From Trichormus variabilis 0441 (GTDB taxonomy: Bacteria > Cyanobacteriota > Cyanobacteriia > Cyanobacteriales > Nostocaceae), in assembly GCF_009856605.1 (NCBI RefSeq), contig NZ_CP047242.1:2486001-2550000 (forward strand): DNA of 64,000 nt. Direction: 5' to 3'. The translations under genes and the position numbers were made by a program. Below are positions 44,980 to 55,200 of the stretch, piece by piece. Positions within the stretch are counted from its first letter, which is position 1; each line of letters opens with the position of its first letter. The notes under the pieces were generated by a model, which searched no databases, was not told the origin of the DNA, and saw only the letters and a list, made by a program, of their open reading frames with translations.

Positions 44980-46983
44980 TTAAGCTACTCTTCTGGTTGG
45001 CGAGTCTAAGATGACTTCCGCAATGGAGAAATCACGCTTAATGTGCAGGCTGTTGAGATAGGCTATGGGGTCGTCGGCGTTAAAGGGTGTGCCATCAAAT
45101 AATTCGATGGGTTGGCGAGTGTAGCTGATGTCCAGACCTAATTCTCTGGCGGCGGTACTGAAAACGCGTACACGACAAACCCGTTCTACAACTTCTACCC
45201 AGTTTCTGGGGAAAGGCGTATCACCCCAGCGCGCCAACTGACTCATAATCCAGATTTGTTCGGTACGGCTGGGACGGTTGATGGCTGACTGGGCAAAAAA
45301 CTGGTGGTGGGCGTAGTCTCGTAATGGGTGGTCTATATCACAGACAAGGCTATTTGGGTCTTCCAGTTGAATGTAATCTAAATCTGTGCTGACGTAATCT
45401 CTACCTGCCACAATTCTTCTGACTTCTTCGACATTTTCTGGTCGAGAACAATATTCACAGGCTTCCAGCAAAGCTTTAGTCAAGGCGATGTGGGTATTAG
45501 GATATTTTTCTGCCCAATCTTCCCGCACCCCAAGGACTTTGCCAGGGTGTCCCAACCACACTTCCAAGTCGGTAGCGATGGTAAAGCCGATATTTTCTAC
45601 GGCGGCGCGGTAATTCCAAGGTTCACCCACGCAATAACCGTCAATACTTTTGTTTTGCAAGTCGGCTACCATCTGCGCTGGCGGGATGGTTCTCATATCC
45701 ACATCTAAATCGGGGTCAATTCCACCAGCCGCTAACCAGTAACGTAGCAATAAATTGTGCATGGATGCGGGATGGACTACCCCCATGATGTGACGTTGGT
45801 CACGGGTACGCAAGAGGTAATTTTTGAAGTCCGATAAGCTGCGAACACCTTCATCATAAAAGCGTTTCGCCAAGGTGATGGCGTTACCGTTACGGGTCAT
45901 GGTGAGGGCGGTAACCACAGGTAGGGGTTGGTTATCATGTCCACCCAAGGTTAACCACATGGGCATCCCGGAAGGCATTTGGGCAGCATCTATATAACCG
46001 CCTTTCATGCCATCCACAATACCCCGCCAGCTAGTTTCCCGCACTAAGTTGACTTCATCCAAACCATGCTTAGTAAAGAAACCTTTTTCTTTGGCTACAG
46101 CTAGAGGGGCGCAAGCTGTCAAAGGTAAGAAACCAATTTCTAGGTTAACTTTTTCTAACCCGTGACGAGCCACATCTGCGGTTTTCCGGGCGCGAATTTT
46201 CTTCACCCGCTTTTGTTGGTTGAGGAAGTAAATCATCTCACTCCGCAAACTGTAGTAGCTTGGGTGTTCTACTACTTCCATGCGTTTCCGGGGTCTGGGG
46301 ATATCAACTTCTAGGATGTCACCAATTTTGGATTCGGGGCCGTTGGTCAGCATGACAATTCTGTCAGACAACAGCACGGCTTCATCTACGTCGTGAGTCA
46401 CCATTACCGCCGTGACTTCATTTTCTTCGCAGATTTGCATTAACTGTTCTTGCAAATTCCCTCTGGTCAGAGCATCCAAAGCGCCAAAGGGTTCATCCAA
46501 TAGTAATAGTTTAGGACGAATTGCCAAGGCACGGGCGATCGCTACCCGTTGTTTTTGTCCCCCAGACAACATCCCCGGTTGTTTATCGGCGTGGGGACGC
46601 AAACCCACCATATCTATATGTTTTTCTACAATTGATTTGCGTTCAGCTTCCGGCATTCCCTTCATGACTGAGTTGACAGCTAGGGCAATATTTTCTCTCA
46701 CCGTCCGCCAAGGCAACAAAGAATAGTTTTGGAAAACCACCATCCGGTCTGGCCCTGGTCTGCTAATTCTTTGTCCTTCCAGGGTGACTATACCTTCAGT
46801 TGGCAAATCCAAACCAGCAATCATATTCAATAAAGTGGACTTACCGCAACCGGAGTGACCAATCAAAGAAACAAACTCACCTTTTCTAATTTGGAGGTCA
46901 ATTCCTTTGAGGGCGATATATTTCCCACCACCGGTTAATTCAAATACCTTATCAATTTGGTCAACTGCAACAAATACGCTCAT
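44980..46983 (-). CDS. cmpC: Bicarbonate ABC transporter ATPase-binding fusion CmpC
   Basis: This 667-residue protein has an N-terminal ATPase (Walker [10 protein letters not shown], signature [16 protein letters not shown], Walker [13 protein letters not shown]) fused to a C-terminal CmpA/NrtA-like binding domain from about residue 285 ([25 protein letters not shown] onward). The extra domain is regulatory in NrtC/CmpC. The frame is open twelve codons further to TTG 47019, but ATG 46983 gives the family start [16 protein letters not shown] and follows AAAGGAA. It lies 81 bp after cmpB with a short STRR in the gap. Confidence 0.8.
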   Translation of the reverse strand: MSVFVAVDQIDKVFELTGGGKYIALKGIDLQIRKGEFVSLIGHSGCGKSTLLNMIAGLDLPTEGIVTLEGQRISRPGPDRMVVFQNYSLLPWRTVRENIALAVNSVMKGMPEAERKSIVEKHIDMVGLRPHADKQPGMLSGGQKQRVAIARALAIRPKLLLLDEPFGALDALTRGNLQEQLMQICEENEVTAVMVTHDVDEAVLLSDRIVMLTNGPESKIGDILEVDIPRPRKRMEVVEHPSYYSLRSEMIYFLNQQKRVKKIRARKTADVARHGLEKVNLEIGFLPLTACAPLAVAKEKGFFTKHGLDEVNLVRETSWRGIVDGMKGGYIDAAQMPSGMPMWLTLGGHDNQPLPVVTALTMTRNGNAITLAKRFYDEGVRSLSDFKNYLLRTRDQRHIMGVVHPASMHNLLLRYWLAAGGIDPDLDVDMRTIPPAQMVADLQNKSIDGYCVGEPWNYRAAVENIGFTIATDLEVWLGHPGKVLGVREDWAEKYPNTHIALTKALLEACEYCSRPENVEEVRRIVAGRDYVSTDLDYIQLEDPNSLVCDIDHPLRDYAHHQFFAQSAINRPSRTEQIWIMSQLARWGDTPFPRNWVEVVERVCRVRVFSTAARELGLDISYTRQPIELFDGTPFNADDPIAYLNSLHIKRDFSIAEVILDSPTRRVA

Positions 46984-47021
46984 TTCCTTTGTTCCCCATG
47001 ACTTTGTTCGCTTGGTCAATA

Positions 47022-47062
47022 GCCATTAACTAATGACTATTGACTAATGACTATTGACTAAT
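47022..47062. repeat. STRR between cmpB and cmpC
   Basis: Heptamer-type units (AATGACTATTGACT and variants) repeat about three times between the two genes. A related run of TGATGAC units fills much of the cmpA-cmpB gap at about 47970-48016. Confidence 0.75.
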
Positions 47063-47064
47063 GT

Positions 47065-47904
47065 CTATTTCTGTTCTGCTGGTAAGATTTTGTTTTGCAA
47101 CCAAGCCATTAACTTATCGAGAATCAGACCAACAACACCGATGTAGACCAGGGCTAAAATTACTTCGCTGACGTTGTTGTTTTGATAAGCATCCCAGATG
47201 AAAAAGCCAATCCCAACGATACCGGACATAACGATTTCTGCGGCGATAATCGCTAACCAAGCTAAACCAATCGCTATTCTCAAGCCAGTGAAAATGTAGG
47301 GTAAAGCAGAGGGAATAAGGATGTTGGTGAAGTATTCTTTGCGGCTAAGTTGAAGAACTTTAGCAACGTTGTTGTAATCTTGGGGAATTTGAGTTACGCC
47401 TACTGCCGTGTTAATTAAGATAGGCCAAATGGCAGTGATGAAAATTACGAATAATGCTGCTGGTTCGTTTTGTCTTAAAGCTGCCAAGGAAATGGGAACC
47501 CAAGCCAAAGGTGGTACAGTCCGTAGTAATTGGAATATGGGGTCTAAAGCTTTAGACATGGTTTTATTAATGCCAATTAAAACCCCTAAGGCAACGCCAA
47601 CAACGGCCGCTAAGCTATAGCTGATTGCTACCCGTTGGAGACTGGCTAAAATTTGCCAAAATAGACCTTTGTCTGTGCCACCTTTATCGTAAAAGGGATA
47701 CAAAATGAGTATCCAGGTGTCTTGGATTACTTGTACAGGGCCTGGTAATGTAGCGCCAGGAGTCCACGAGAATAATTGCCAGATTACCAGAAAAATTACA
47801 ATGGCGATCGCTGGCGGGAATAAATCAGGAAACTGCTTTTGTAAACTTGATAAGAAACTGTTATCAAATCTAGGATTTACTGGTCTTTTCTGTGCGACGG
47901 TCAT
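47065..47904 (-). CDS. cmpB: Bicarbonate ABC transporter permease CmpB
   Basis: This 279-residue inner-membrane permease has about six membrane helices and the ABC importer EAA-like loop in YFTNILIPSALPYIFTGLRIAIGLAW, where the ATPases dock. It would form the dimeric channel for the substrate delivered by CmpA. It is of the NrtB/SsuC/TauC family, so sequence alone does not tell bicarbonate from nitrate. The gene follows cmpA with 113 bp between them. Confidence 0.8.
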   Translation of the reverse strand: MTVAQKRPVNPRFDNSFLSSLQKQFPDLFPPAIAIVIFLVIWQLFSWTPGATLPGPVQVIQDTWILILYPFYDKGGTDKGLFWQILASLQRVAISYSLAAVVGVALGVLIGINKTMSKALDPIFQLLRTVPPLAWVPISLAALRQNEPAALFVIFITAIWPILINTAVGVTQIPQDYNNVAKVLQLSRKEYFTNILIPSALPYIFTGLRIAIGLAWLAIIAAEIVMSGIVGIGFFIWDAYQNNNVSEVILALVYIGVVGLILDKLMAWLQNKILPAEQK

Positions 47905-48017
47905 GTTAATTTATGCTCCTCAGATGACGACTTATGGAAGGAAAACTTGACTCAAGAGTGTAGCGATTCTCTTGATTGATGACTGATGACTGATGACTGA
48001 TGACTGTTAACTAATGA

Positions 48018-49394
48018 CTAAACACTAACTTTCTTGATTTTCAGGCTCTTGAGATATTCGTCTGGCTTTTCGGGGTCAAATTTTGTGCCATCAAAGAATT
48101 CTTCAACACCGCGAGATGTACTTGTGGGAATATCAGCCGCAGCAATTCCCGCCTCTTTAGCCGCTTCTTTCCAAATATCTTCGCGGTTGACTTTATCGAT
48201 TAATTCTTTGGCTTTAGCTGCACCATTAGCTAGGTAATCTTTGGGTAAGAATCCCCAACGTACATTTTCTGTGATGAACCACAAATCATGACTCTTGTAG
48301 GGATAAGAAACACTACCTTTTTCATCTTTCCAGTAGTAAGCCGCCATTGATTTATCATCAATTTTGCGACCATCACCCATATCATATTTGCCGACGTATG
48401 GGTCTGCCAGAATTTCTGGATTATTGAGGTTGAAATAATTTCTTCCAGCCAGAATTTGAGCTGCTTCTTTGCGGTTGTCAAAATTATCTAACCACTGTTG
48501 CGCCTCCATAATGCCTTTGAGTAACGCTTTGGTTGCTTTGGGGTATTTATCCACCCAATCAGCTCTCATTGCCAAGTATTCTTCTGGGTGATTTTTCCAA
48601 ATCTCTGCGGTTAAGGCGGCCATGTAGCCAATTTTGTCGTTGACCAAGCGGAATGGCCAGGGGTCACCTGTGCTGAAAGCGTCCATTGTGCCGGTTTTCA
48701 TGTTAGCTACAGTTTGCGCCGCCGGGACTGTCAGCAGTTTGACATCTGCATCTGGGTCAATACCGCCTGCGGCTAACCAGTAGCGAATCCATAAGTCTTG
48801 GTTGACGTGGGGGAAAGTGAAAGCGGCAGTGAAGGGTGTAGAAGACTTGAGTTGGCTAAATAAAGACTTAGCGCCTTCTAATTTTAAACTGATACCTTTA
48901 CCTTGGTGCTTGTTAGCGATCGCAATTCCATTCCCATGTGTAATTAATTGACATAACACATACATGGGTATCTTTTGATTACCCTTAGTAATTAAACCTT
49001 CGGTAATCAAGTGTGGCATAGGCATTTGCCATTGACCGCCATCAATACCACCACCAGCCGAACCAATTTCTACGTTATCTCTAGCAGAACCCCAAGAAGC
49101 TTGTTTAGAAAGTTCTACATTAGTTAATCCATATTTAGCAAAGAAACCTTTTTCTTTGGCAATAATTAAAGGAGCCGATTCCACAATGGGAATATATCCC
49201 AACTTCACAGTAGTGACTTCTGGTGCTTGCTCTGCGCTAACATTAGCAGCAGGTTGAGCAGTTGGTGCAGATTGTGTTCCTCCGGTAGTCTCAGGCGGAT
49301 TTCCCAAGCAACCTTTGAGGAACACTGCACCTGCCGAAGCTCCTGCTGTAACTATAAACTTGCGGCGAGAAAATTGATTAAAAAACTCTGTCAT
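48018..49394 (-). CDS. cmpA: Bicarbonate-binding lipoprotein CmpA (NrtA-like)
   Basis: This 458-residue solute-binding protein has a twin-arginine start ([11 protein letters not shown]) and a lipobox LKGC, so it is a Tat-type lipoprotein at the outer face of the plasma membrane. The segment [19 protein letters not shown] and the motif [12 protein letters not shown] match my recollection of CmpA (Synechocystis Slr0040), whereas NrtA has GIDGAHILTPMPYL and ESFCVGEPW. CmpA binds bicarbonate together with calcium. The operon has no nirA or narB, unlike the nitrate operon. This supports bicarbonate over nitrate, but not decisively. Confidence 0.8.
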   Translation of the reverse strand: MTEFFNQFSRRKFIVTAGASAGAVFLKGCLGNPPETTGGTQSAPTAQPAANVSAEQAPEVTTVKLGYIPIVESAPLIIAKEKGFFAKYGLTNVELSKQASWGSARDNVEIGSAGGGIDGGQWQMPMPHLITEGLITKGNQKIPMYVLCQLITHGNGIAIANKHQGKGISLKLEGAKSLFSQLKSSTPFTAAFTFPHVNQDLWIRYWLAAGGIDPDADVKLLTVPAAQTVANMKTGTMDAFSTGDPWPFRLVNDKIGYMAALTAEIWKNHPEEYLAMRADWVDKYPKATKALLKGIMEAQQWLDNFDNRKEAAQILAGRNYFNLNNPEILADPYVGKYDMGDGRKIDDKSMAAYYWKDEKGSVSYPYKSHDLWFITENVRWGFLPKDYLANGAAKAKELIDKVNREDIWKEAAKEAGIAAADIPTSTSRGVEEFFDGTKFDPEKPDEYLKSLKIKKVSV

Positions 49395-49973
49395 ATATAG
49401 CCCCTTGAGTCGAATTTAAATTTTTGTAGACATGACAATTTATGCAGGCGAAACAGATGTTTCGTGCAATATACAAAAACTTTTTTCACCATACTGAGTA
49501 AAACGATCCCCTCTATTTCTATGCAGAAATAGATTGAATCACTACTGAGTAAATAAAAATAGCTAAATTACTTGGCTTTACTTGAGCTTTCCTTGCGGTC
49601 GCTCGCTGTATTGAAATTTAGTTTACAGGTTTTATTCTCAAAGTGGTTAACTTTGAACAGGTAATTATTAAATAAATATTAGATTGGTTATATAAGTAAA
49701 AATTTATCTTCGCAGACAAAAGTAGATATATTCATTCAATGTATCGATGTTTATCAATGATGAGCATTTATGAAGAAGGGGATTTACTCAATTGATCCAT
49801 ATATTGATGTAATTTTCTGGTAAAAACCTGGGGATTTATCAATACAAACTATTATCTAAAACTATAGATTGAGTATTTATGCTGGCTGAAATTGCCAAGT
49901 TTAGTTGGCGATTCACAAGAACTTAGCTAGGACGATAGTATTGAGGGAAGAATCAATTAAGCCTGGCTTATCA
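49395..49973. promoter_or_regulatory. Divergent control region of cmpA and selO
   Basis: This 579-bp AT-rich region separates leftward cmpA and rightward selO. A hairpin CTATTTC-TATGCA-GAAATAG lies at 49514-49533. CmpR, the LysR-type activator of cmp operons, binds sites of the TTA-N7/8-TAA kind; I could not fix a specific site by eye. No gene is seen. Confidence 0.4.
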
Positions 49974-51431
49974 ATGACTTTAGCGGAAACTTTCAATACC
50001 GAAAATCATCCCAATCCTTTGATTACCCTGAACTACGAACCAGCCTTAGAATCTTTGGGTAACGACTACTATGATGAAGTCACAGCCGCCGAATTTCCTC
50101 AACTCACCCTACGCTGGCGGAATGACGCGATACTACCAAGACTGGGACTAGACCCGCAAACAGTGACAGATGAAGATTTCATCACCGCTTTTGGTTTATT
50201 CCAAGGACGCAAGCCACTGTTAGCACTGCGTTACCACGGCTATCAATTCGGTGAGTATAACCCCAACTTGGGTGATGGTAGAGGTTTTTTGTATGGACAA
50301 GTTCGCGGTACTGATGGCGAACTGTATGACTTTGGGACAAAAGGTTCTGGAAGAACACCCTATTCTCGTGGTGGCGATGGAATGCTGACACTCAAAGGTG
50401 GTGTGAGAGAGGTTTTAGCCGCCGAAGCATTACACCAATTAGGAGTTAGAACCTCTCGCTGTCTCACCATGATAGAAACTGGTTTAGGTTTGTGGCGCGG
50501 TGATGAACCTTCACCCACCCGTTCATCGGTGATGGTGAGGATGAACAAGTCTCATATTCGTTTTGGGACTTTTGAGCGTCTGCACTATTTTCAACGCTCA
50601 GATTTAATTAAGAAACTCTTAGATCATGTAATTGAGCATTATTACCAACACCTAACCCATGAATCAGATAAGTATGCTTTATTTTATGCGGAATTAGTGA
50701 AACGGGTGGCAGAATTAGTCGCTCAATGGATGGCCGCAGGCTTTTGTCATGCAGTTCTCAACACTGACAATATGTCAATTACTGGGGAAAGCTTTGACTA
50801 CGGGCCTTATGCGTTTATTCCTACTTATAATCCCTACTTTACAGCTGCATATTTTGATTATTACGGACGCTATTGTTACATCCAACAACCAAGTATTTGT
50901 CAGTGGAACCTGGAAATGCTGCAAGTCCCATTAAGAGCAGTTATTGATAAAGCTGATATGGAAGCTGGATTAGCCAAATTTAATGAGTATTGCCATGCAG
51001 AATATCACTCTTTGATGTTGAAAAAATTAGGCTTTGAGCAGTTAACCACCCCAGAAGCAGAAGAGCTTTTAAGCCTCACCCTCAAGTTTTTACAAGAGAG
51101 TCAAGTTGGCTATCACCAGTTTTTCTATGAGATGGCGCGTACATTTTCAGTTAAATGGAGAGATGAGCCAGGACTGGTATTAAGTGGTTCAGATATTGTT
51201 CCTCCATCAGGTACAGATGCAAACTTTGATAATTGGTGTGTGCTTTACCATAAAATTCTCAATAATTTCGACTATGAACAAGTGAAGATAATTGCTCAGA
51301 ATCTTACTTACTACAATCCAAAAACTTCATTATTGAGACCCACCATCGAAGAAGCTTGGGAACCGATTGTTCAAGAAGATAATTGGCAACCTTTTTATGA
51401 TTTAGTTAAGAGCATTCAATCAAGAGGCTAG
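49974..51431 (+). CDS. selO: SelO-type protein adenylyltransferase
   Basis: This 485-residue pseudokinase-fold enzyme of the YdiU/UPF0061 family has [18 protein letters not shown] in the N-lobe, [17 protein letters not shown], and the active-site segment [23 protein letters not shown] with the two key aspartates. SelO transfers AMP from ATP to Ser/Thr/Tyr of proteins, in bacteria linked to redox stress. The C-terminal selenocysteine or cysteine of some members is not evident here. ATG 49974 is chosen over TTG 49905 because it matches the family start. Confidence 0.9.
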   Translation: MTLAETFNTENHPNPLITLNYEPALESLGNDYYDEVTAAEFPQLTLRWRNDAILPRLGLDPQTVTDEDFITAFGLFQGRKPLLALRYHGYQFGEYNPNLGDGRGFLYGQVRGTDGELYDFGTKGSGRTPYSRGGDGMLTLKGGVREVLAAEALHQLGVRTSRCLTMIETGLGLWRGDEPSPTRSSVMVRMNKSHIRFGTFERLHYFQRSDLIKKLLDHVIEHYYQHLTHESDKYALFYAELVKRVAELVAQWMAAGFCHAVLNTDNMSITGESFDYGPYAFIPTYNPYFTAAYFDYYGRYCYIQQPSICQWNLEMLQVPLRAVIDKADMEAGLAKFNEYCHAEYHSLMLKKLGFEQLTTPEAEELLSLTLKFLQESQVGYHQFFYEMARTFSVKWRDEPGLVLSGSDIVPPSGTDANFDNWCVLYHKILNNFDYEQVKIIAQNLTYYNPKTSLLRPTIEEAWEPIVQEDNWQPFYDLVKSIQSRG

Positions 51432-52223
51432 TAACTAAGCAGAAAGTCTACAAGGCGGAATATCCTACGGGGAGGCTTACGCCGACCCAGGAAAGCAAGC
51501 TACAGAAATCAAAATTCATATAAAGTAAGCATTTTTTGTTGGTAGTTATTGATTATTTACTGGAAAAAGTTAGGTTTAAAACCGAGTAGCATTGTAGGCA
51601 AGACATCCTTTTTTCCAAGGTAGGCTTCGGCGTGAGCGCTCAGTCGAACGCTCACGCCGGACGAAATCGGAACGGTAGAAAACCAACACCGGTGCTTTCA
51701 AGTCGGGAACACGCACACGCCTCTGGCTCTAGGGTGTTGATTTTGTAACTTTTCAGGATTTAAAAATTAATGCACTAGCGTATTTTGTTTCCTTATGAAA
51801 ACTAAAAAGACATAGAACTTTCACCCAGATTGTCTAACCAATATACCTGTCTTATTTTTAATAAAAAAAATAACTATATTTAACAGCAAATAACAGGTTA
51901 ATAATCACATATTTAAGCTATTTTAGCTATGGTTTAAGTTAATAACTTTGATTGTGATTAGATATATAAATATTAAAGTTAAATTAATTTTTGTTGTGTA
52001 GTAAGCAAATATCAATTAATATCTCTTGCACAGTTTTTATAAAGAATTTACCATAAAAATTCTGCAATAAAAACTACTTAACTCAGGTGAGGATTTCCCA
52101 CCTGATTTTTTCGAGAAATAATTTAAGTAAATGTCCTGCTATTATTAGTGTTTTTATTGACATACAAATGAAGACTAGTGTTAAGTAGTGTGACTTATAT
52201 CAAATGTGCTGGAGGTGGAATAA
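51432..52223. other. Long gap upstream of the LOV kinase
   Basis: This 792-bp gap has no gene. It includes GC-rich dispersed repeat bits at 51455-51500 and a hairpin at 51628-51659 with 11-bp arms CGGCGTGAGCG and CGCTCACGCCG. The last 400 bp are very AT-rich and probably carry the promoter of the kinase. GGAGGTGG at 52211-52218 is a strong ribosome site for its GTG start. Confidence 0.5.
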
Positions 52224-55200
52224 GTGAATAGGCAGCACAAACATCACCGATGTAATCCAGTAAACTTTTTAAGCAAACAAAATTTGCTGCCGTTTTTGCT
52301 TGGTATTGTGATTTTATTGGTTGTGGTGATGCTGTGGCTAAGACTACAAGCCGAAGAAGAAATCAAAATTCAACAGTTGATCAAACAGCAAGCGATCGCC
52401 ACCCAAACTGAATTAGTAACACAACTGAAGACTCGCATTCTGGCATTAAAACGTATAGGTAAACACTGGGAAATGCACGGCAGCATTCCCCAGGCACAAT
52501 GGGAACTAGAAGCAAGAGCATATCTTGAAGATTACGGAGGTTATCAAGCCATCAAGCTGGTTGACCCATCATGGCAAGTACTGCGGTCTGTTTCTGTAGC
52601 AAAAAACAAAGCAGCCGAGAATTTAGAGATAATGCCAAAATTCCCACAATGTAAGGGAGCAACAGCACAGCCAAGCCATGAAACTACGCTAACTCATACA
52701 GTTAATCTCAACCAAGGCGATCGGGTATTTTTCGCTTGTGTACCTTTATGGATGGGAGATAAGTTTGGTGGTGCGGTCTTAGGAATTTTTCAGGTTAAAC
52801 AGTTCTTTGAGTCAGTTTTACACATAGCACCAGGTTACAAGATTAGAGTATTTGATGGTCAAGAGTTGATCTATGGCCAAGATAGACAGTCCTCAACCCT
52901 ACCATCTTGGCAACAGTCAGTAAACATCAACTTTGATGGGATGACTTGGCAATTGCAGATTTACCCAACCCCAGAACTATTAAAAGATTTATATTCACCT
53001 CTACCAACAGTTGTATTAGTAGCCGGAATTTTCAACGCTGGGGCAGTCACCCTACTAATTTATTTTGCTCAAGCCACCAAACTTAGTAACCATCAGATTG
53101 GCAGAATCAACCAAGAACTAGCTGACAGAATTGAAAAACAAACACAGGTAGAAATTGCCTTGCGTGCCAGTGAAAACCGTTTGCGAGAGTTATTAGAAAC
53201 AGTCAGAGTTATACCTTGGGAAGTTGACTTAAAAACTCAGCATTTCACCTATGTTGGGCCGCAAGCAGAAACTTTACTGGCATACCCTATTGCTCAATGG
53301 TACGAGGAAAATTTCTGGGACAATCATCTACATCCCCATGACCGAGATTGGGCTGTGAGATTTTGCCAGGAAGCGGCCAACAAAGGGCAAAACCACGAGT
53401 TGGAATACCGAATGCTAGCTGCTGACGGCAGAGTTGTCTGGTTACGAGACGTTGTGAATGTAGTGGAAGTTGATGGAACTCCCGTAATGCTGCGGGGGTT
53501 CATGTTTGATATTACCGACCTCAAGCGAGTGGAAGAAACTTTGAGATTACGGGAGAGAGCATTAGCCGCCAGCAGTAATGGCATTGTTATTAGCGATGCT
53601 AAACTTCCCAATTATCCAGTAATATATGTGAACTCTGCCTTTGAGCAGATCACAGGTTACAAAGCTACAGAAATCGTCGGACGCAACTGTCGTTTTTTGC
53701 AAGGTAACGACACGACACAACCAGCAATCGAAGAGTTGAGGTCAGCACTCAAAGCAGGCAAAAATTGTAAGGTGATTCTGCGTAACTATCGCAAAGATGG
53801 CAGTTTGTTTTGGAATCAGTTGAGCGTCTCGCCCATTTATAACGATAATGGCCAGTTAAGTCACTTTATTGGGATTCAAACTGATATTAGCGATCGCCAA
53901 CAAGCAGAAGCTTCTTTACGACGGCAAGCCCTCACCTTTGAAAATATTTACGATGGTGTGATTATCACCAACTTACAAGGGCAAATTCTGGACTGGAATC
54001 CTGCCGCAGAAAGGATGTTTGGTTATAGCAAAGACCATATTTGTGGACAAAGTATTAGTATTCTGCACAAGGTAGAAGAAGATGCAGCCTTAAACAGCGC
54101 CATTATTGCAGAAATCACCAAGCAGGGGCGCTGGTCAGGAGAAATTAACTTTGTGCGTCAGGATGGTAGTCAAGGAATTTGTGAAACAACCATCGTTGCC
54201 CTACAAGATGACCAGGGACAAACTGTCGCCACAATTAGCGTCAATCGTGACATTACTGAACGCAAGCACGCTGAATTATTGCTCAGGCGTAGCGAAGAAC
54301 GTTTTCAAGCTTTCATGAATCATAGCCCCACACCTGCTTGGATTACGGATATAGATGGCACAATTGTTTATCTAAGCGAAACTTATCGGCGGACTTTTCA
54401 ATTACCAACACAAGAACTCATTGGTACAAATATTTTTGATATTTATCCACCCGAATTGATTCAAACTTTCCGAGAAACTATCCAAATAGTTGCGCGTACC
54501 CATCAAGTTATGGAAACTGTAGAGTCTGTACCTTGTAGTGATGGCACAGTGCGAGATTTTTTGGTTTATAAATTTCCCATATCTAGTAAACCTGATGAGT
54601 GTTTAATTGGCGGTATTGCTATTGATATTACTGAACGCAAACAAGCCGAAGCAGCTCTGAGAAAAAGTGAAGAACGTTGGCAATTAGTCATTGAAGGTAA
54701 TCAAGACGCTATTTGGGATTGGAATATTATCACCAATGAAACGTTTCGTTCTGCGCGGTGGGCAGAACTCATCAAAGAACAAAACTATCAACCCATAGCT
54801 GATCATGCAGATTGCATTAGCCGCATTCATCCTGATGATTATGAGCGGGTGATGGCAGTTAGACAAGATTGTCTTAGTCGGAAAATTCCTAATTATGTGG
54901 TGGAGTATCGTTTGCGTTGCAACGATGACAGCTATAAGTGGGTATTAGTTCATGCAACTGGTCAATGGGATGAGCGGGGTAATCCGGTGCGGATGGTTGG
55001 TTCTATCAAAGACATTACTGAACGCATAGAAGCGCAAGAAGCCTTACAAAGACAATTACACAGAACCCTATTACTAGAAAAAATTACCCAAAAAATTCGC
55101 CAAAGTCTCGATAGTAAAGAAATTTTTGAAACAGCTGCCACCCAAATTGGCCAAGCTTTAGCAGTCGATCGCTGCCTGATACATTCTTACATTAGTCATC

